The notes under the pieces were generated by a model. The model was given only the letters and a program-made list of their open reading frames with translations, was not told the DNA's origin and did not search any database. Shown here piece by piece: positions 35,990 through 45,642 of a stretch of 64,000 nucleotides of DNA (its first letter is position 1; every line of letters starts with the position of its first letter). The DNA comes from Frigoribacterium sp. CFBP 13712 (GTDB lineage Bacteria; Actinomycetota; Actinomycetes; Actinomycetales; Microbacteriaceae), in the NCBI RefSeq assembly GCF_014842255.1, contig NZ_JACYVH010000007.1, forward strand, positions 19,548-83,547. Reading direction: 5' to 3'. The position numbers were made by a program, and so were the translations under genes.

Positions 35990-37306
35990 ATGCAGTTCGA
36001 GCCCGGCGTGACCGAGGTCGACGATCTGCTCGTCGACGTCGCCCGCGCAGTCGTCGTCGTCGCCGCCGGCAGCGGCACCCGTCTCGCCCAGGGGGCGCCC
36101 AAGGCCTTCGTCGCGGTCGCCGGCCGCAGCATCCTCGAGCGGTCGCTCGAGTCGATCTTCGCGTCGGCCGACCCCGTGCAGGTGGTCGTCGTGGTGCCGG
36201 CTGCGCTCGTCGACGAGTCGCGCGCCCTGGTCGACTCCGTCGCCGGGCCGGCGTCGGGCTACGCGTCGGTCGTCTCCGGCGGTGCGAGCCGTCAGGCCTC
36301 GGTCGCGGCCGGCCTCGCCCGCGTCGCCCCCTCGGTCGCGACCGTGCTCGTGCACGACTGCGCCCGACCCTTCACCCCGACGGCGCAGTTCGACCTCGTC
36401 GCCTCGACGGTCGAGCGGACCGGTCACGGGGTCGTGCCGGGGCTGCCCGTCAGCGACACCATCAAGCGCGTCGGGTCCGCCGGCGAGGTCGTCGAGACCG
36501 TCGACCGCTCCGAGCTGGTCGCCATGCAGACGCCGCAGGGGTTCCCCCGGGCCGAGCTCGACGCGGCCTACGCCACGGCGGGCGCCGAGCACACCGACGA
36601 CGCAGCGCTCTTCGCCGCGCACGGGCACCGGGTCGTCGTCGTCGAGGGCGACCCCGTGGCCTTCAAGATCACCACCCCGTGGGATCTCCGCCGGGCCGAG
36701 ACGATCGCCCGCGAGCGCGCCGCAGCCGCGCCCGCCCCCGCCGCCGCCTCTGCCGCCGCCGCCGAGCGCGGTTCGAACCCCGCCGCCGAGCGCGGTTCGC
36801 GCTCCGACGACGACGCGCACCGGCTGCGCACGGGTCTGGGCGTCGACGTCCACGCCTTCGACGACCGCCAGCCGCTGCACCTCGGTCTGCTGCACTTCGA
36901 GGGCGAGGCGGGTCTCGCCGGGCACAGCGACGGCGACGCCGTCGCGCACGCCCTGGTCGACGCCCTGCTGTCGGCGGCGGGCCTCGGCGACATCGGCTCG
37001 ATGTTCGGCACCGACGACCCGCGCTTCGCCGGCGCGAGCGGCGAGGTCTTCGTCACCGCGACGCTCGAGCGCCTGACCGCGGCCGGGTTCGACGTCGTCT
37101 CGGCGGCCGTGCAGGTCATCGGCAACCGCCCGCGGCTCGCCCGCCGTCGCCTCGAGATGGAGGCGCGGCTCATCGAGGTCGTCGGCGCGCCGGTCAGCGT
37201 CTCGGCGACCACCACCGACGGGCTCGGCTTCACCGGGCGGGGCGAGGGCGTCACGGCGATCGCGACCGCGCTGGTCGCCGTGGTCGACGGCACCTCAATA
37301 GGCTGA
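35990..37306 (+). CDS. ispDF: Fused IspDF (MEP pathway cytidylyltransferase and cyclodiphosphate synthase)
   Basis: 438 residues. IspD half: CTP-binding [18 protein letters not shown] and VHDCARPF (usually VHDAARP; here Cys). IspF half from about residue 280: metal-binding [27 protein letters not shown] and [11 protein letters not shown]. The linker has a repeated AAERGS word, encoded by a short DNA duplication at 36759-36800. The fusion catalyses steps 3 and 5 of the non-mevalonate isoprenoid route. Start ATG 35990 is chosen as the last start keeping the IspD N-terminus. Operon with cysS and rlmB. Confidence 0.95.
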   Translation: MQFEPGVTEVDDLLVDVARAVVVVAAGSGTRLAQGAPKAFVAVAGRSILERSLESIFASADPVQVVVVVPAALVDESRALVDSVAGPASGYASVVSGGASRQASVAAGLARVAPSVATVLVHDCARPFTPTAQFDLVASTVERTGHGVVPGLPVSDTIKRVGSAGEVVETVDRSELVAMQTPQGFPRAELDAAYATAGAEHTDDAALFAAHGHRVVVVEGDPVAFKITTPWDLRRAETIARERAAAAPAPAAASAAAAERGSNPAAERGSRSDDDAHRLRTGLGVDVHAFDDRQPLHLGLLHFEGEAGLAGHSDGDAVAHALVDALLSAAGLGDIGSMFGTDDPRFAGASGEVFVTATLERLTAAGFDVVSAAVQVIGNRPRLARRRLEMEARLIEVVGAPVSVSATTTDGLGFTGRGEGVTAIATALVAVVDGTSIG

Positions 37307-37310
37307 TCGC

Positions 37311-38729
37311 GTGACAATCCGCCTCTACGACTCCCGCGCCCAGGCGCTCGTCGACTTCGAACCGCTCGTCCCCGGTCAGGTGGGCCTCTACGTCTGCGGG
37401 CCGACCGTCCAGTCGTCGCCCCACATCGGGCACCTGCGCTCCGCCCTCGTGTACGACCTGTGGCGCCGCTGGTTCACCTACCGCGGTCTCGACGTCACGC
37501 TGGTGCGCAACGTCACCGACATCGACGACAAGATCCTCGCCCTGGCCGCCGGCACCGACGAGCAGTGGTGGGCACGCGCCTACCGCTACGAGCTCGAGTT
37601 CACCGCCGGCTACCAGGCCCTCGGCATCCTCGCGCCGACCTACGAGCCCCGCGCGACGGCGAGCATCAGCGAGATGCAGCAGATCGTCGAGCGGCTGATC
37701 GAGCGCGGGCACGCCTACGCGGCGGACGACGCCTCGGGCGACGTCTACTTCGACACGGCGAGCTGGCCCGCCTACGGCGCGCTCACCCGGCAGGACGTCG
37801 CCGACATGGCGTCGGCCGCCGACGCCGACCCGCGGGGCAAGCGCGACCCCCGCGACTTCGCGCTGTGGAAGGGCGCGAAGGCCGACGAGCCCGCATCGGC
37901 CGCCTGGTCGTCGCCCTGGGGCGAGGGCCGACCCGGCTGGCACATCGAGTGCTCGGCCATGTCGCGTCGCTACCTCGGCCCGGCCTTCGACATCCACGGC
38001 GGCGGTCTCGACCTGAGGTTCCCGCACCACGAGAACGAGCTGGCCCAGTCGACGGCAGCCGGCGACGGGTTCGCGCGGCACTGGCTGCACAACGGTCTGG
38101 TCAACGTCGACGGTCAGAAGATGTCGAAGTCGCTCGGCAACTCGATCTTCGCCGCCGAGTTCCTCGAGAAGGCCCGACCCGTCGTGGTGCGGTACTTCCT
38201 CAGCGCCGCGCACTACCGGTCGACGATCGATTACCACGACGGTGCGCTGGTCGAGGCCGATGCGGCCCTCGACCGGGTCGAGACCTTCCTGTCCCGCGCC
38301 GAGCGCCGTCTCGCCGGCACGCGCTTCGCCTCGGTCGGCGCGCGGGTCGTCCCCGACGACTTCGCCGCCGCGATGGACGACGATCTCAACGTGCCTCAGG
38401 CGATCGCGGTGCTGCACGACGCGGTGCGCGCCGGCAACTCGGCCCTCGACGACGGCGACCTCGACACGGCCGCCCGCGAATGGCAGCACGTGGCCGCCAT
38501 GGTCGCCGTGCTCGGCATCGATCCGCTCGCCCCCGAGTGGCGCGACGACGACGAGGGCGCGGCGCACCGCGCGCTCGGTGCCGTGATCGACGTACTCTTG
38601 GCGGAACGCCAGCATGCCCGGGCCGATCGCGACTTCGCACGGGCCGACCAGATCCGCAGCACCCTCTCGGGTGCCGGGATCCTCATCGAAGACACCCCCA
38701 GCGGGTCGCATTGGAGCTTGGAACAGTGA
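37311..38729 (+). CDS. cysS: Cysteinyl-tRNA synthetase
   Basis: Class I aminoacyl-tRNA synthetase, 472 residues. Zinc/active-site beginning [20 protein letters not shown] with HIGH-type motif, Zn-binding WHIECSAM and [15 protein letters not shown], and KMSKSLGN near 270. GTG start four bases after ispDF; overlap GTGA with rlmB. Confidence 0.97.
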   Translation: MTIRLYDSRAQALVDFEPLVPGQVGLYVCGPTVQSSPHIGHLRSALVYDLWRRWFTYRGLDVTLVRNVTDIDDKILALAAGTDEQWWARAYRYELEFTAGYQALGILAPTYEPRATASISEMQQIVERLIERGHAYAADDASGDVYFDTASWPAYGALTRQDVADMASAADADPRGKRDPRDFALWKGAKADEPASAAWSSPWGEGRPGWHIECSAMSRRYLGPAFDIHGGGLDLRFPHHENELAQSTAAGDGFARHWLHNGLVNVDGQKMSKSLGNSIFAAEFLEKARPVVVRYFLSAAHYRSTIDYHDGALVEADAALDRVETFLSRAERRLAGTRFASVGARVVPDDFAAAMDDDLNVPQAIAVLHDAVRAGNSALDDGDLDTAAREWQHVAAMVAVLGIDPLAPEWRDDDEGAAHRALGAVIDVLLAERQHARADRDFARADQIRSTLSGAGILIEDTPSGSHWSLEQ

Positions 38730-39772
38730 AGAACACCAGCGGAGCACGTAAGGGCCGTCCCGGCAACAGTGCCGTGCGGCAGGGCAGCAAGGGCAAGCAG
38801 GTCGGCAGCGGCGGGCAGGGTCGTCAGGCCCTCGAGGGCAAGAAGCCCACCCCCGCGGCCGAAGACCGCCCGTACCACCCCGCCGGCAAGGCGAAGATCG
38901 CCCGCGAGCGACTCGAGAGCGCCCGCGGTCGCAGCAGCAACGGCCCGCGCGCCGGTTCGCCGATCGCCGGTCGCGGCGGGGCGAGCGACGCCCAGCGTCG
39001 TCGCCCGAAGTCGGCCGACGACCACGAGATGGTGACCGGTCGCAACTCGGTGCTCGAAGCGCTGCGCACGCGCATCCCCGCGTCGACGCTGTACATCGCG
39101 GCCCGCATCGAGATGGACGACCGCACGAAGGAGATCCTGCAGCTCGCCACGCGACGTGGTCTGCCGGTGCTCGAGGTCATGCGCCCCGAACTCGACCGTC
39201 TGACCGGGGCCGACTCGGTGCACCAGGGCGTCGCCCTCAAGGTGCCGCCGTACGAGTACGCGCACCCGATGGACATGCTCGAGACGTCGATCAAGCGTCA
39301 GCAGAAGCCGCTCTTCGTCGCCCTCGACGGCATCACCGACCCGCGCAACCTCGGGGCGATCATCCGATCGGTGGCCGCGTTCGGCGGTCAGGGCGTCATC
39401 GTCCCGCAGCGTCGCTCGGTCGGTCTCACGGCCTCGGCCTGGAAGACCTCGGCCGGCGCCGCGGCGCGCATCCCCGTCGCGATGGCCTCGAACCTCACGC
39501 AGACGCTCAAGTCGTTCAAAGAGCAGGGCGTCTTCGTGGTCGGCCTCGACGGCGGCGGCGACGTGATGCTGCCCGGTCTCGAGCTGGCCGACCGCCCGAT
39601 CGTGGTCGTCGTCGGCAGCGAGGGCAAGGGCCTCTCGCGCATCGTCGCCGAGACCTGCGACGCGATCGTGTCGGTGCCGATCACCGGCGCCGTCGAGTCG
39701 CTCAACGCCGGCATCGCCGCGTCCGTCACGCTCTACGAGATCTCGAAGCTGCGGGCCGAACGCAAGAAGTGA
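38726..39772 (+). CDS. rlmB: 23S rRNA (guanosine-2'-O-)-methyltransferase RlmB
   Basis: SPOUT (TrmH/SpoU) methyltransferase that methylates G2251 of 23S rRNA. A basic, disordered N-terminal extension of about 100 residues precedes the substrate-binding domain ([14 protein letters not shown]). The knot motifs are [34 protein letters not shown] and [23 protein letters not shown] start 38726 inside the cysS stop. Confidence 0.95.
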   Translation: MKNTSGARKGRPGNSAVRQGSKGKQVGSGGQGRQALEGKKPTPAAEDRPYHPAGKAKIARERLESARGRSSNGPRAGSPIAGRGGASDAQRRRPKSADDHEMVTGRNSVLEALRTRIPASTLYIAARIEMDDRTKEILQLATRRGLPVLEVMRPELDRLTGADSVHQGVALKVPPYEYAHPMDMLETSIKRQQKPLFVALDGITDPRNLGAIIRSVAAFGGQGVIVPQRRSVGLTASAWKTSAGAAARIPVAMASNLTQTLKSFKEQGVFVVGLDGGGDVMLPGLELADRPIVVVVGSEGKGLSRIVAETCDAIVSVPITGAVESLNAGIAASVTLYEISKLRAERKK

Positions 39773-39778
39773 GCCCCT

Positions 39779-39821
39779 GCAGGAGGCGCGGATCGGGGTC
39801 GTCCCGGCCCGCGCCTCCTGC
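39779..39821. terminator. Bidirectional terminator built from the dispersed motif
   Basis: gcaggaggcgcgg (39779-39791) pairs perfectly with 39809-39821; 17-base loop. It sits between convergent rlmB and the DUF4032 gene. Confidence 0.8.
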
Positions 39822-39835
39822 GTTCTCCGGCCGGG

Positions 39836-41119
39836 TCAGACCTTGCTGCGCCAGTCGTCGTCGTCGAGCGACTCGGCCTCGGGCAGCGCGATCGACTCCG
39901 TCGGCGGCTCGATCACCATCTGCTCGTCGCGACGGTGCCGCAGCACGTCGTTGATGTACGAGGTGAGCGCCTCGGCGATCGGCACGTCGCGGTTCTCCTG
40001 CTGCGAGCGGTACCAGCGGTGCTCGAGCAGCTGGTGGAACACCTCGGCCGGCTCGAGACGCCCGCGCAGCTCGCGGGGGATCGACCGGACGACGGGCTCG
40101 AAGACGCGGGCCGCCCACTCGTGCGCGATCATCTCCTCGTCGTTGTCGTTGTTGCCCGTGCGGAGCCGGTAGGCGTCGAGGTCGTTCAGCAGGCGTCGGG
40201 CCTGGTTCTCTTCGACGTCGAGACCGGTGAGACGCAGCAGGCGCCGCGAGTGGTGACCCGCGTCGACGACCTTCGGCTGGATCTTCACCTGGGTGCCGCC
40301 CTCGGCCGTCTTGATCGCGAGCTCCTCGATGTCGAAGCCGAGGTCGTTCAACCGCTCGACGCGGTCGTTGATGCGCCAGCGCTCGGAGCTCGAGAAGGTC
40401 TCGCTGCCGGTGAGCTCCGTCCAGAGGCTGCGGTACTTGGCGACGATGCCGTTGCTGACGTCGACGGCGTCGAGGTTGTCGTCGAGTCGCCCGCCCGCCT
40501 CGAGGTCGAGCAGCTCGCCGGCGATGTTGACGCGGGCCACCTCGAGGTCGTTCTCGCGCTGACCGTTCGACAGGCCGCCGGGGTAGAGCTTGCCCGTCTC
40601 GGCGTCGACCAGATACGCCGCGAAGGCGCCTGCGTCGCGACGGAACAGGGTGTTCGAGAGCGACACGTCGCCCCAGTAGAAGCCGATGATGTGGAGGCGC
40701 ACCAGCAGCAGGGCGAGCGCGTCGACCAGTCGCTTGGCCGTGTCGGGTCGGAGGGTCTGCGAGTAGAGCGCCCGGTAGGGCAGCGAGAACTTCAGGTGCC
40801 GCGTCACGAGCACCGGGTCGAGCGGCGAGCCGTCCTCGTCGTGCCGGTTCGTGATGACGGCGAGCGGGTCGACGCAGGGGATGTCCATGCGCTGCAGGGT
40901 CCGCAGCATCTCGTACTCGCCCCGGGCCATCTCGCCCGATGTCTCTTTGATGGCGATGACGTAGCCGCTGAGGTGGGCGAAGCGCACCAGGTGCCGCGAG
41001 ATGCCCTTCGGCAGCGTCGCGATGGCGTCGTCGGGCCAGGCCCCGAGGGGGAGATCCCAGGGGAGGTCGAGCAGGGCCGGGTCGACCGTGGCGGAGGTGA
41101 TGTTGAGGGAGTCGGGCAT
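39836..41119 (-). CDS. DUF4032 protein with a kinase-like domain
   Basis: 427 residues, no membrane helix. The first 230 residues resemble the Kdo/RIO-type small-kinase fold: a lysine in YVIAIKETSGEMARGEYEML, a hinge, then LLLVRLHIIGFYWGDVSLSN where an HxD-like catalytic loop would sit (WGD-xxx-N), followed by AYLVDAETGKLYPG (DAE replacing DFG). The C-terminal half is the DUF4032 domain. Activity is unproven. Start ATG 41119; cotranscription with the ABC gene upstream is possible, although an intervening hairpin separates them. Confidence 0.75.
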   Translation of the reverse strand: MPDSLNITSATVDPALLDLPWDLPLGAWPDDAIATLPKGISRHLVRFAHLSGYVIAIKETSGEMARGEYEMLRTLQRMDIPCVDPLAVITNRHDEDGSPLDPVLVTRHLKFSLPYRALYSQTLRPDTAKRLVDALALLLVRLHIIGFYWGDVSLSNTLFRRDAGAFAAYLVDAETGKLYPGGLSNGQRENDLEVARVNIAGELLDLEAGGRLDDNLDAVDVSNGIVAKYRSLWTELTGSETFSSSERWRINDRVERLNDLGFDIEELAIKTAEGGTQVKIQPKVVDAGHHSRRLLRLTGLDVEENQARRLLNDLDAYRLRTGNNDNDEEMIAHEWAARVFEPVVRSIPRELRGRLEPAEVFHQLLEHRWYRSQQENRDVPIAEALTSYINDVLRHRRDEQMVIEPPTESIALPEAESLDDDDWRSKV

Positions 41120-41179
41120 CGTCTCGTGGTCTCTGTGTCTCTCGGGTGCGTCTCGGGGGTGTCTGACAGGAGGTACGGG

Positions 41180-41230
41180 ATCGGGCCGACGAGTCACCGG
41201 GCTGGCGCCCAGGTGACCCGTCGGGCCGAT
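41180..41230 (-). terminator. Terminator downstream of the sugar ABC ATPase
   Basis: 19-bp arms 41180-41198 and 41212-41230 with two mismatches, 13-base loop, 11 bases beyond the stop codon of the ABC gene. Confidence 0.7.
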
Positions 41231-41241
41231 GAGGTGTGCTG

Positions 41242-42342
<1,101 letters not shown>

Positions 42343-42357
42343 GATGTTTCTCCTTCA

Positions 42358-42375
42358 CCGGCAGGTACGTGCCGG
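42358..42375. promoter_or_regulatory. Palindrome in the leader of the sugar ABC ATPase gene
   Basis: ccggcaggtacgtgccgg: 6-bp arms around GGTACG, 16 bases before the ABC gene's ATG. Possible operator or leader hairpin; no known factor assigned. Confidence 0.4.
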
Positions 42376-42624
42376 ACGATCCGTTGTGAATGGATGGTGA
42401 TCAGACCAAGAGGTCCGCGATGACCACCACCCGACAGTATGGCACCGAACCGAGACGGTCTCATGCGGTGTCCGGGGCGGGGACGGTATCGTTTTCGACA
42501 CGGTCGTCCGGACAGTCGTCCGGTGCGGCCGGCACCCCCGACAGGGCGCTGCACTCGCAGACCCTCCCCACGCCCCCTACGACGCGACGGCGACACCCCG
42601 TGGCGCATCGGAGAGACCCGTTCC

Positions 42625-43614
42625 ATGACTGACAACACCCCGGACGACAAGATCCTCACCAAGAACCAGCGTCGCGCCGCCGCGCGGCAGAAGGCTCAGC
42701 TCGCCCGCAAGAAGCAGAAGCGTCGTCAGAAGACCGGTCGACTGCTGCTGCAGGGCGGCATCGCGCTCGCGCTCGTGGCCGTCGTCGTGATCGTCGTCGT
42801 CGTCATCACGAACAGCATCAAGCCCGCCGGCCCCGGCCCCGCCAACATGGCCAGCGACGGCATCCGCATCGGCCAGGACTTCGTCGCCGAGACCACCCCG
42901 GCGCTCGCCGCCGACGACGACCCGGTGCCCTCCGAGACGACGGCCGCGAGCGACACCGTCGACATCGTCGTCTACCTCGACTACCTCTGCCCGATCTGCG
43001 GTCAGTTCGAGGAGGCCAACAACGACTACATCGCCGGCCTCGTCGACTCGGGCGCGGCCACCGTCGAGTACCACCCGGTGGCGATCCTGACGAACTCGTC
43101 GGTGGGCACCCGGTACTCGAACCGCGCGGCCAACGCGGCCGCCTGCGTGGCGAACTACTCGCCGAACTCGTTCTTCGACTTCAACACCGCCCTGTTCGAC
43201 CAGCAGCCGGAGGAGGGCACCCGCGGTCTCGACGACGCGACGCTGTCGGACATCGCGACGGGCATCGAGGGCGTCGTCGACCCGGCGCGCATCACGACCT
43301 GCATCGACGACGAGGAGTTCGCGTCGTGGGTCACCAACGCGACCGAGCGGGCCGTCGACGGCCCGATCCCGAACAGCACCGTCGACGCCCTGCCCGGCAC
43401 CCCGCTGGTGCTGGTCAACGGTCAGCAGTACGAGGCGAGCACGCCGTTCACCAACGAGGAGTTCCGCAACTTCGTCGTGACGGCCGCCGGCAACAGCTAC
43501 GCCGACAGCAGCACCGCCACCCCGACGCCGACGCCGACCGAGTCGGGCGCGCCCGCCGAGCCGGCCGAGAGCGAGGCGCCCGCAGCGACGCCCGCGGCGA
43601 CCCCCGCAGGCTGA
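42625..43614 (+). CDS. Membrane-anchored DsbA-like thioredoxin-fold protein
   Basis: 329 residues. A Lys/Arg/Gln-rich cytoplasmic N-terminus (QRRAAARQKAQLARKKQKRR) is followed by one membrane helix (IALALVAVVVIVVVVI, about 48-64), then an extracytoplasmic thioredoxin domain with redox centre CPIC (Cys about 123 and 126) and the cis-Pro segment TPLVLVNG. A Thr/Pro/Glu-rich tail ends the protein. Probable thiol-disulfide oxidoreductase of the cell envelope. ATG 42625; tail convergent with the phosphodiesterase gene. Confidence 0.88.
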   Translation: MTDNTPDDKILTKNQRRAAARQKAQLARKKQKRRQKTGRLLLQGGIALALVAVVVIVVVVITNSIKPAGPGPANMASDGIRIGQDFVAETTPALAADDDPVPSETTAASDTVDIVVYLDYLCPICGQFEEANNDYIAGLVDSGAATVEYHPVAILTNSSVGTRYSNRAANAAACVANYSPNSFFDFNTALFDQQPEEGTRGLDDATLSDIATGIEGVVDPARITTCIDDEEFASWVTNATERAVDGPIPNSTVDALPGTPLVLVNGQQYEASTPFTNEEFRNFVVTAAGNSYADSSTATPTPTPTESGAPAEPAESEAPAATPAATPAG

Positions 43615-43615
43615 T

Positions 43616-43631
43616 CGCGGCCGATGCCGCG
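43616..43631. terminator. Compact hairpin between convergent stop codons
   Basis: cgcggc / gccgcg with a CGAT loop between stop codons 43612-43614 and 43634-43636; short flanking words (ctga/tcag) extend the symmetry. Likely a minimal bidirectional terminator. Confidence 0.55.
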
Positions 43632-43633
43632 GC

Positions 43634-44176
43634 TCAGGTCGTCCTGCGCGGGTGGGGGAGCACCCCGGGCCGCTTGACCGGCAGCTCGTGCAGCACGACG
43701 TCGCGCACCGCGCCGGCGTCGAGGGTGAGCGTCAGGTAGGTGGCGTGCGCCTGGCGGCGCCGATCCGTGGGCGACCCCGGGTTCAGCAGGCGGAGGCCCG
43801 CCGGGGTCGTCGTGTCCCACGGGATGTGGCTGTGGCCGAAGAGCAGGAGGTCGGTCTCGGGGAAGAGGCGGTCCATTCGGCTCTCGCGCGCCTCCTTGGC
43901 TCCGGTCTCGTGGACGACCGCGAGGCGGATGCCGTCGACGGTGGTCCGCACCACCTCGGGAAGCCTGTCGTCGAACTCGGGGCCGTCGTTGTTGCCGCGG
44001 ACCCCGATCAGGAGGCGCGCGCGGGTCTCGAACTCGTCGAGCAGCGGCAGGCCGGTCCAGTCTCCGGCGTGCACCACGACGTCGGCGCGATCGACGGCGG
44101 CCCAGACGGCGGACGGCACGGCCTTGGCCTTCTGCGGCACATGGGTGTCGGACACGACGAGCACGGAGGTCGGCAT
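43634..44176 (-). CDS. YfcE/MJ0936-type metallophosphoesterase
   Basis: 180 residues with the calcineurin-like metal ligands: VVSDTHVP (Asp10, His12), VVHAGDWTG, RGNNDGPE and the double-His LLFGHSHIPW. Members hydrolyse small phosphodiesters. No signal peptide. The ATG 44176 has a TAGCGT six bases upstream, indicating a leaderless message. Its frame carries aggaggcgcgcgcggg at about 44015. Confidence 0.88.
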   Translation of the reverse strand: MPTSVLVVSDTHVPQKAKAVPSAVWAAVDRADVVVHAGDWTGLPLLDEFETRARLLIGVRGNNDGPEFDDRLPEVVRTTVDGIRLAVVHETGAKEARESRMDRLFPETDLLLFGHSHIPWDTTTPAGLRLLNPGSPTDRRRQAHATYLTLTLDAGAVRDVVLHELPVKRPGVLPHPRRTT

Positions 44177-44182
44177 CCCCCC

Positions 44183-44188
44183 ACGCTA
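44183..44188 (-). promoter_or_regulatory. -10 element of a leaderless promoter
   Basis: TAGCGT on the minus strand, six bases before the phosphodiesterase ATG. Confidence 0.5.
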
Positions 44189-44293
44189 GGGGCGCGCGGG
44201 GCGATGCGGCCCGTTATCGTCGTTTCAGGGTTGGCTTGCTCTGTCGGCTCGTCAGCCTGACCGCAGCGCACCACCAGAAACGAGGACGACATC

Positions 44294-45427
44294 GTGGGAC
44301 TCTTCCGCAGCCAAGCCACCGAGGTGGCCCGGCAGGACGCCGCCGTGCGTCACTCGCTCTGGGCGGACGCCTTCGGCGCGCTCGCGACGCGCGCCGTGCA
44401 GATCATCGCCGTGGTCATCGTGGCCGCCGCCCTCATCTACGTGTTCCTCAGCCTCAGCCTGGTGACCCTGCCGGTGCTGCTCGCGCTCATCTTCGCCTCG
44501 GCGATGCTGCCGGTGGTGTCGTTCCTCCGGAAGCACCGAGTGCCCTCGGTGCTGGCGACCCTCATCTGCCTCTTCGCCGTCGTCATCATCCTCGGCCTCA
44601 TCGCCTGGCTGATCGTCTGGGCCGTCGAGAATCAGGCCGCCTCGCTCGTCGAGTCGGCGACGCAGGGCATAGAGCAGCTTCAGAACTGGATCACGACCCT
44701 GCCCTTCTCGATCACGGACGACCAGATCCAGGGCGGCATCGACGCGGTCACCGACTTCGTCACCAGCGCGCAGTTCGGCTCGGGCGCCCTCGCCGGCGCA
44801 TCGGCCGTCGGCAGCTTCCTGACCGGTCTCGTGCTGATGATCGTCGTGCTGTTCTTCTTCCTCAAAGACGGCCCGGCCATCTGGGAGTTCATGCTCCGCC
44901 CGTTCCGCGGCGAGCAGTACGCCCGTGCGCGTCGCATCGGCGACAAGACGGTGTCGACCCTCGGCGGCTACGTGCGGGGCACGGCGACCGTCGCGGCCGT
45001 CGACGCGATCGGCATCGGCGTCGGCCTCTGGATCATCGGCGTGCCCCTGGCGCTGCCCCTGGCGGTCGTCGTCTTCCTCACCGCGTTCATCCCGCTCGTC
45101 GGGGCCACGGCGGCCGGCATCCTCGCCGCGCTCGTGGCCCTCGTCGCCAACGGCGTTCCGGCCGCGATCTGGGTCGTGGTCGTCGTGGTCGTCGTCAACC
45201 AGCTCGAGGGCAACTTCCTCCAGCCGGTGCTGATGGGTCGCACGCTGCAGCTGCACGGTCTCGTCATCCTGGTCGCCCTGACCGCCGGCACCATCCTCGG
45301 CGGCGTCGTCGGCGCGGTCATCGCCGTGCCGCTGATGGCCGTCGCCTGGGGCATCACCCAGGTCTGGAACGGCGAGCACGAACCCGCCGAGATGTTCCGC
45401 CAGAAACGGCGCGAAGAGGTCCGCTAG
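44294..45427 (+). CDS. AI-2E family (PerM-type) membrane transporter
   Basis: 377 residues with about eight helices. The family landmarks are the long central extracytoplasmic region (residues 105-160) and the second half with GYVRGTATVAAVDAIGIGVG and VVNQLEGNFLQPVLMGRTLQ. Relatives include putative autoinducer-2 exporters, Na/H antiporters and permeases of unknown substrate. GTG start at 44294 with gaggac upstream. Confidence 0.88.
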   Translation: MGLFRSQATEVARQDAAVRHSLWADAFGALATRAVQIIAVVIVAAALIYVFLSLSLVTLPVLLALIFASAMLPVVSFLRKHRVPSVLATLICLFAVVIILGLIAWLIVWAVENQAASLVESATQGIEQLQNWITTLPFSITDDQIQGGIDAVTDFVTSAQFGSGALAGASAVGSFLTGLVLMIVVLFFFLKDGPAIWEFMLRPFRGEQYARARRIGDKTVSTLGGYVRGTATVAAVDAIGIGVGLWIIGVPLALPLAVVVFLTAFIPLVGATAAGILAALVALVANGVPAAIWVVVVVVVVNQLEGNFLQPVLMGRTLQLHGLVILVALTAGTILGGVVGAVIAVPLMAVAWGITQVWNGEHEPAEMFRQKRREEVR

Positions 45428-45450
45428 CGGTCTGGCGACCCTTCCGATCC

Positions 45451-45489
45451 GAGGAGGCGCGGTGCGAGTTCGACTCGCACCGGGCCTCC
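45451..45489 (+). terminator. Terminator of the AI-2E gene, carrying the dispersed motif
   Basis: 18-bp arms 45451-45468 and 45472-45489 with one mismatch and a 3-base loop, 24 bases after the stop codon. The left arm is aggaggcgcggtgcgagt. Confidence 0.8.
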
Positions 45490-45542
45490 TTCGTCTGCCC
45501 CCGTGTGCGCGCCGAAAAAAAGTGCAGATTCTGCAGATAGAT

Positions 45543-45587
45543 GGTTGCGAATCGTCAACCACCGAGTATGGTTGACATTCTGCAACC
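45543..45587. promoter_or_regulatory. Two MarR-type operators over the MFS promoter
   Basis: ggttgcgaatcgtcaacc (45543-45560) and ggttgacattctgcaacc (45570-45587) are palindromes with identical GGTTG/CAACC ends, 27 bp centre to centre. They cover a promoter with TTGCGA (45545-45550) and TATGGT (45567-45572) at 16-bp spacing. A third, smaller palindrome tgcagattctgca is at 45522-45534. The distal MarR gene of the operon is the obvious ligand. Confidence 0.7.
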
Positions 45588-45642
45588 AACGGACCAGCCA
45601 TCGGCGTCGGGTCCCCACCATCTCGAATCACCGGAGCGCACC

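Noticed and set aside
45541..45642. Longer MFS protein starting at the ATG at 45541
   Set aside because: The added codons would lie over the promoter and both palindromes; no conserved sequence is gained.
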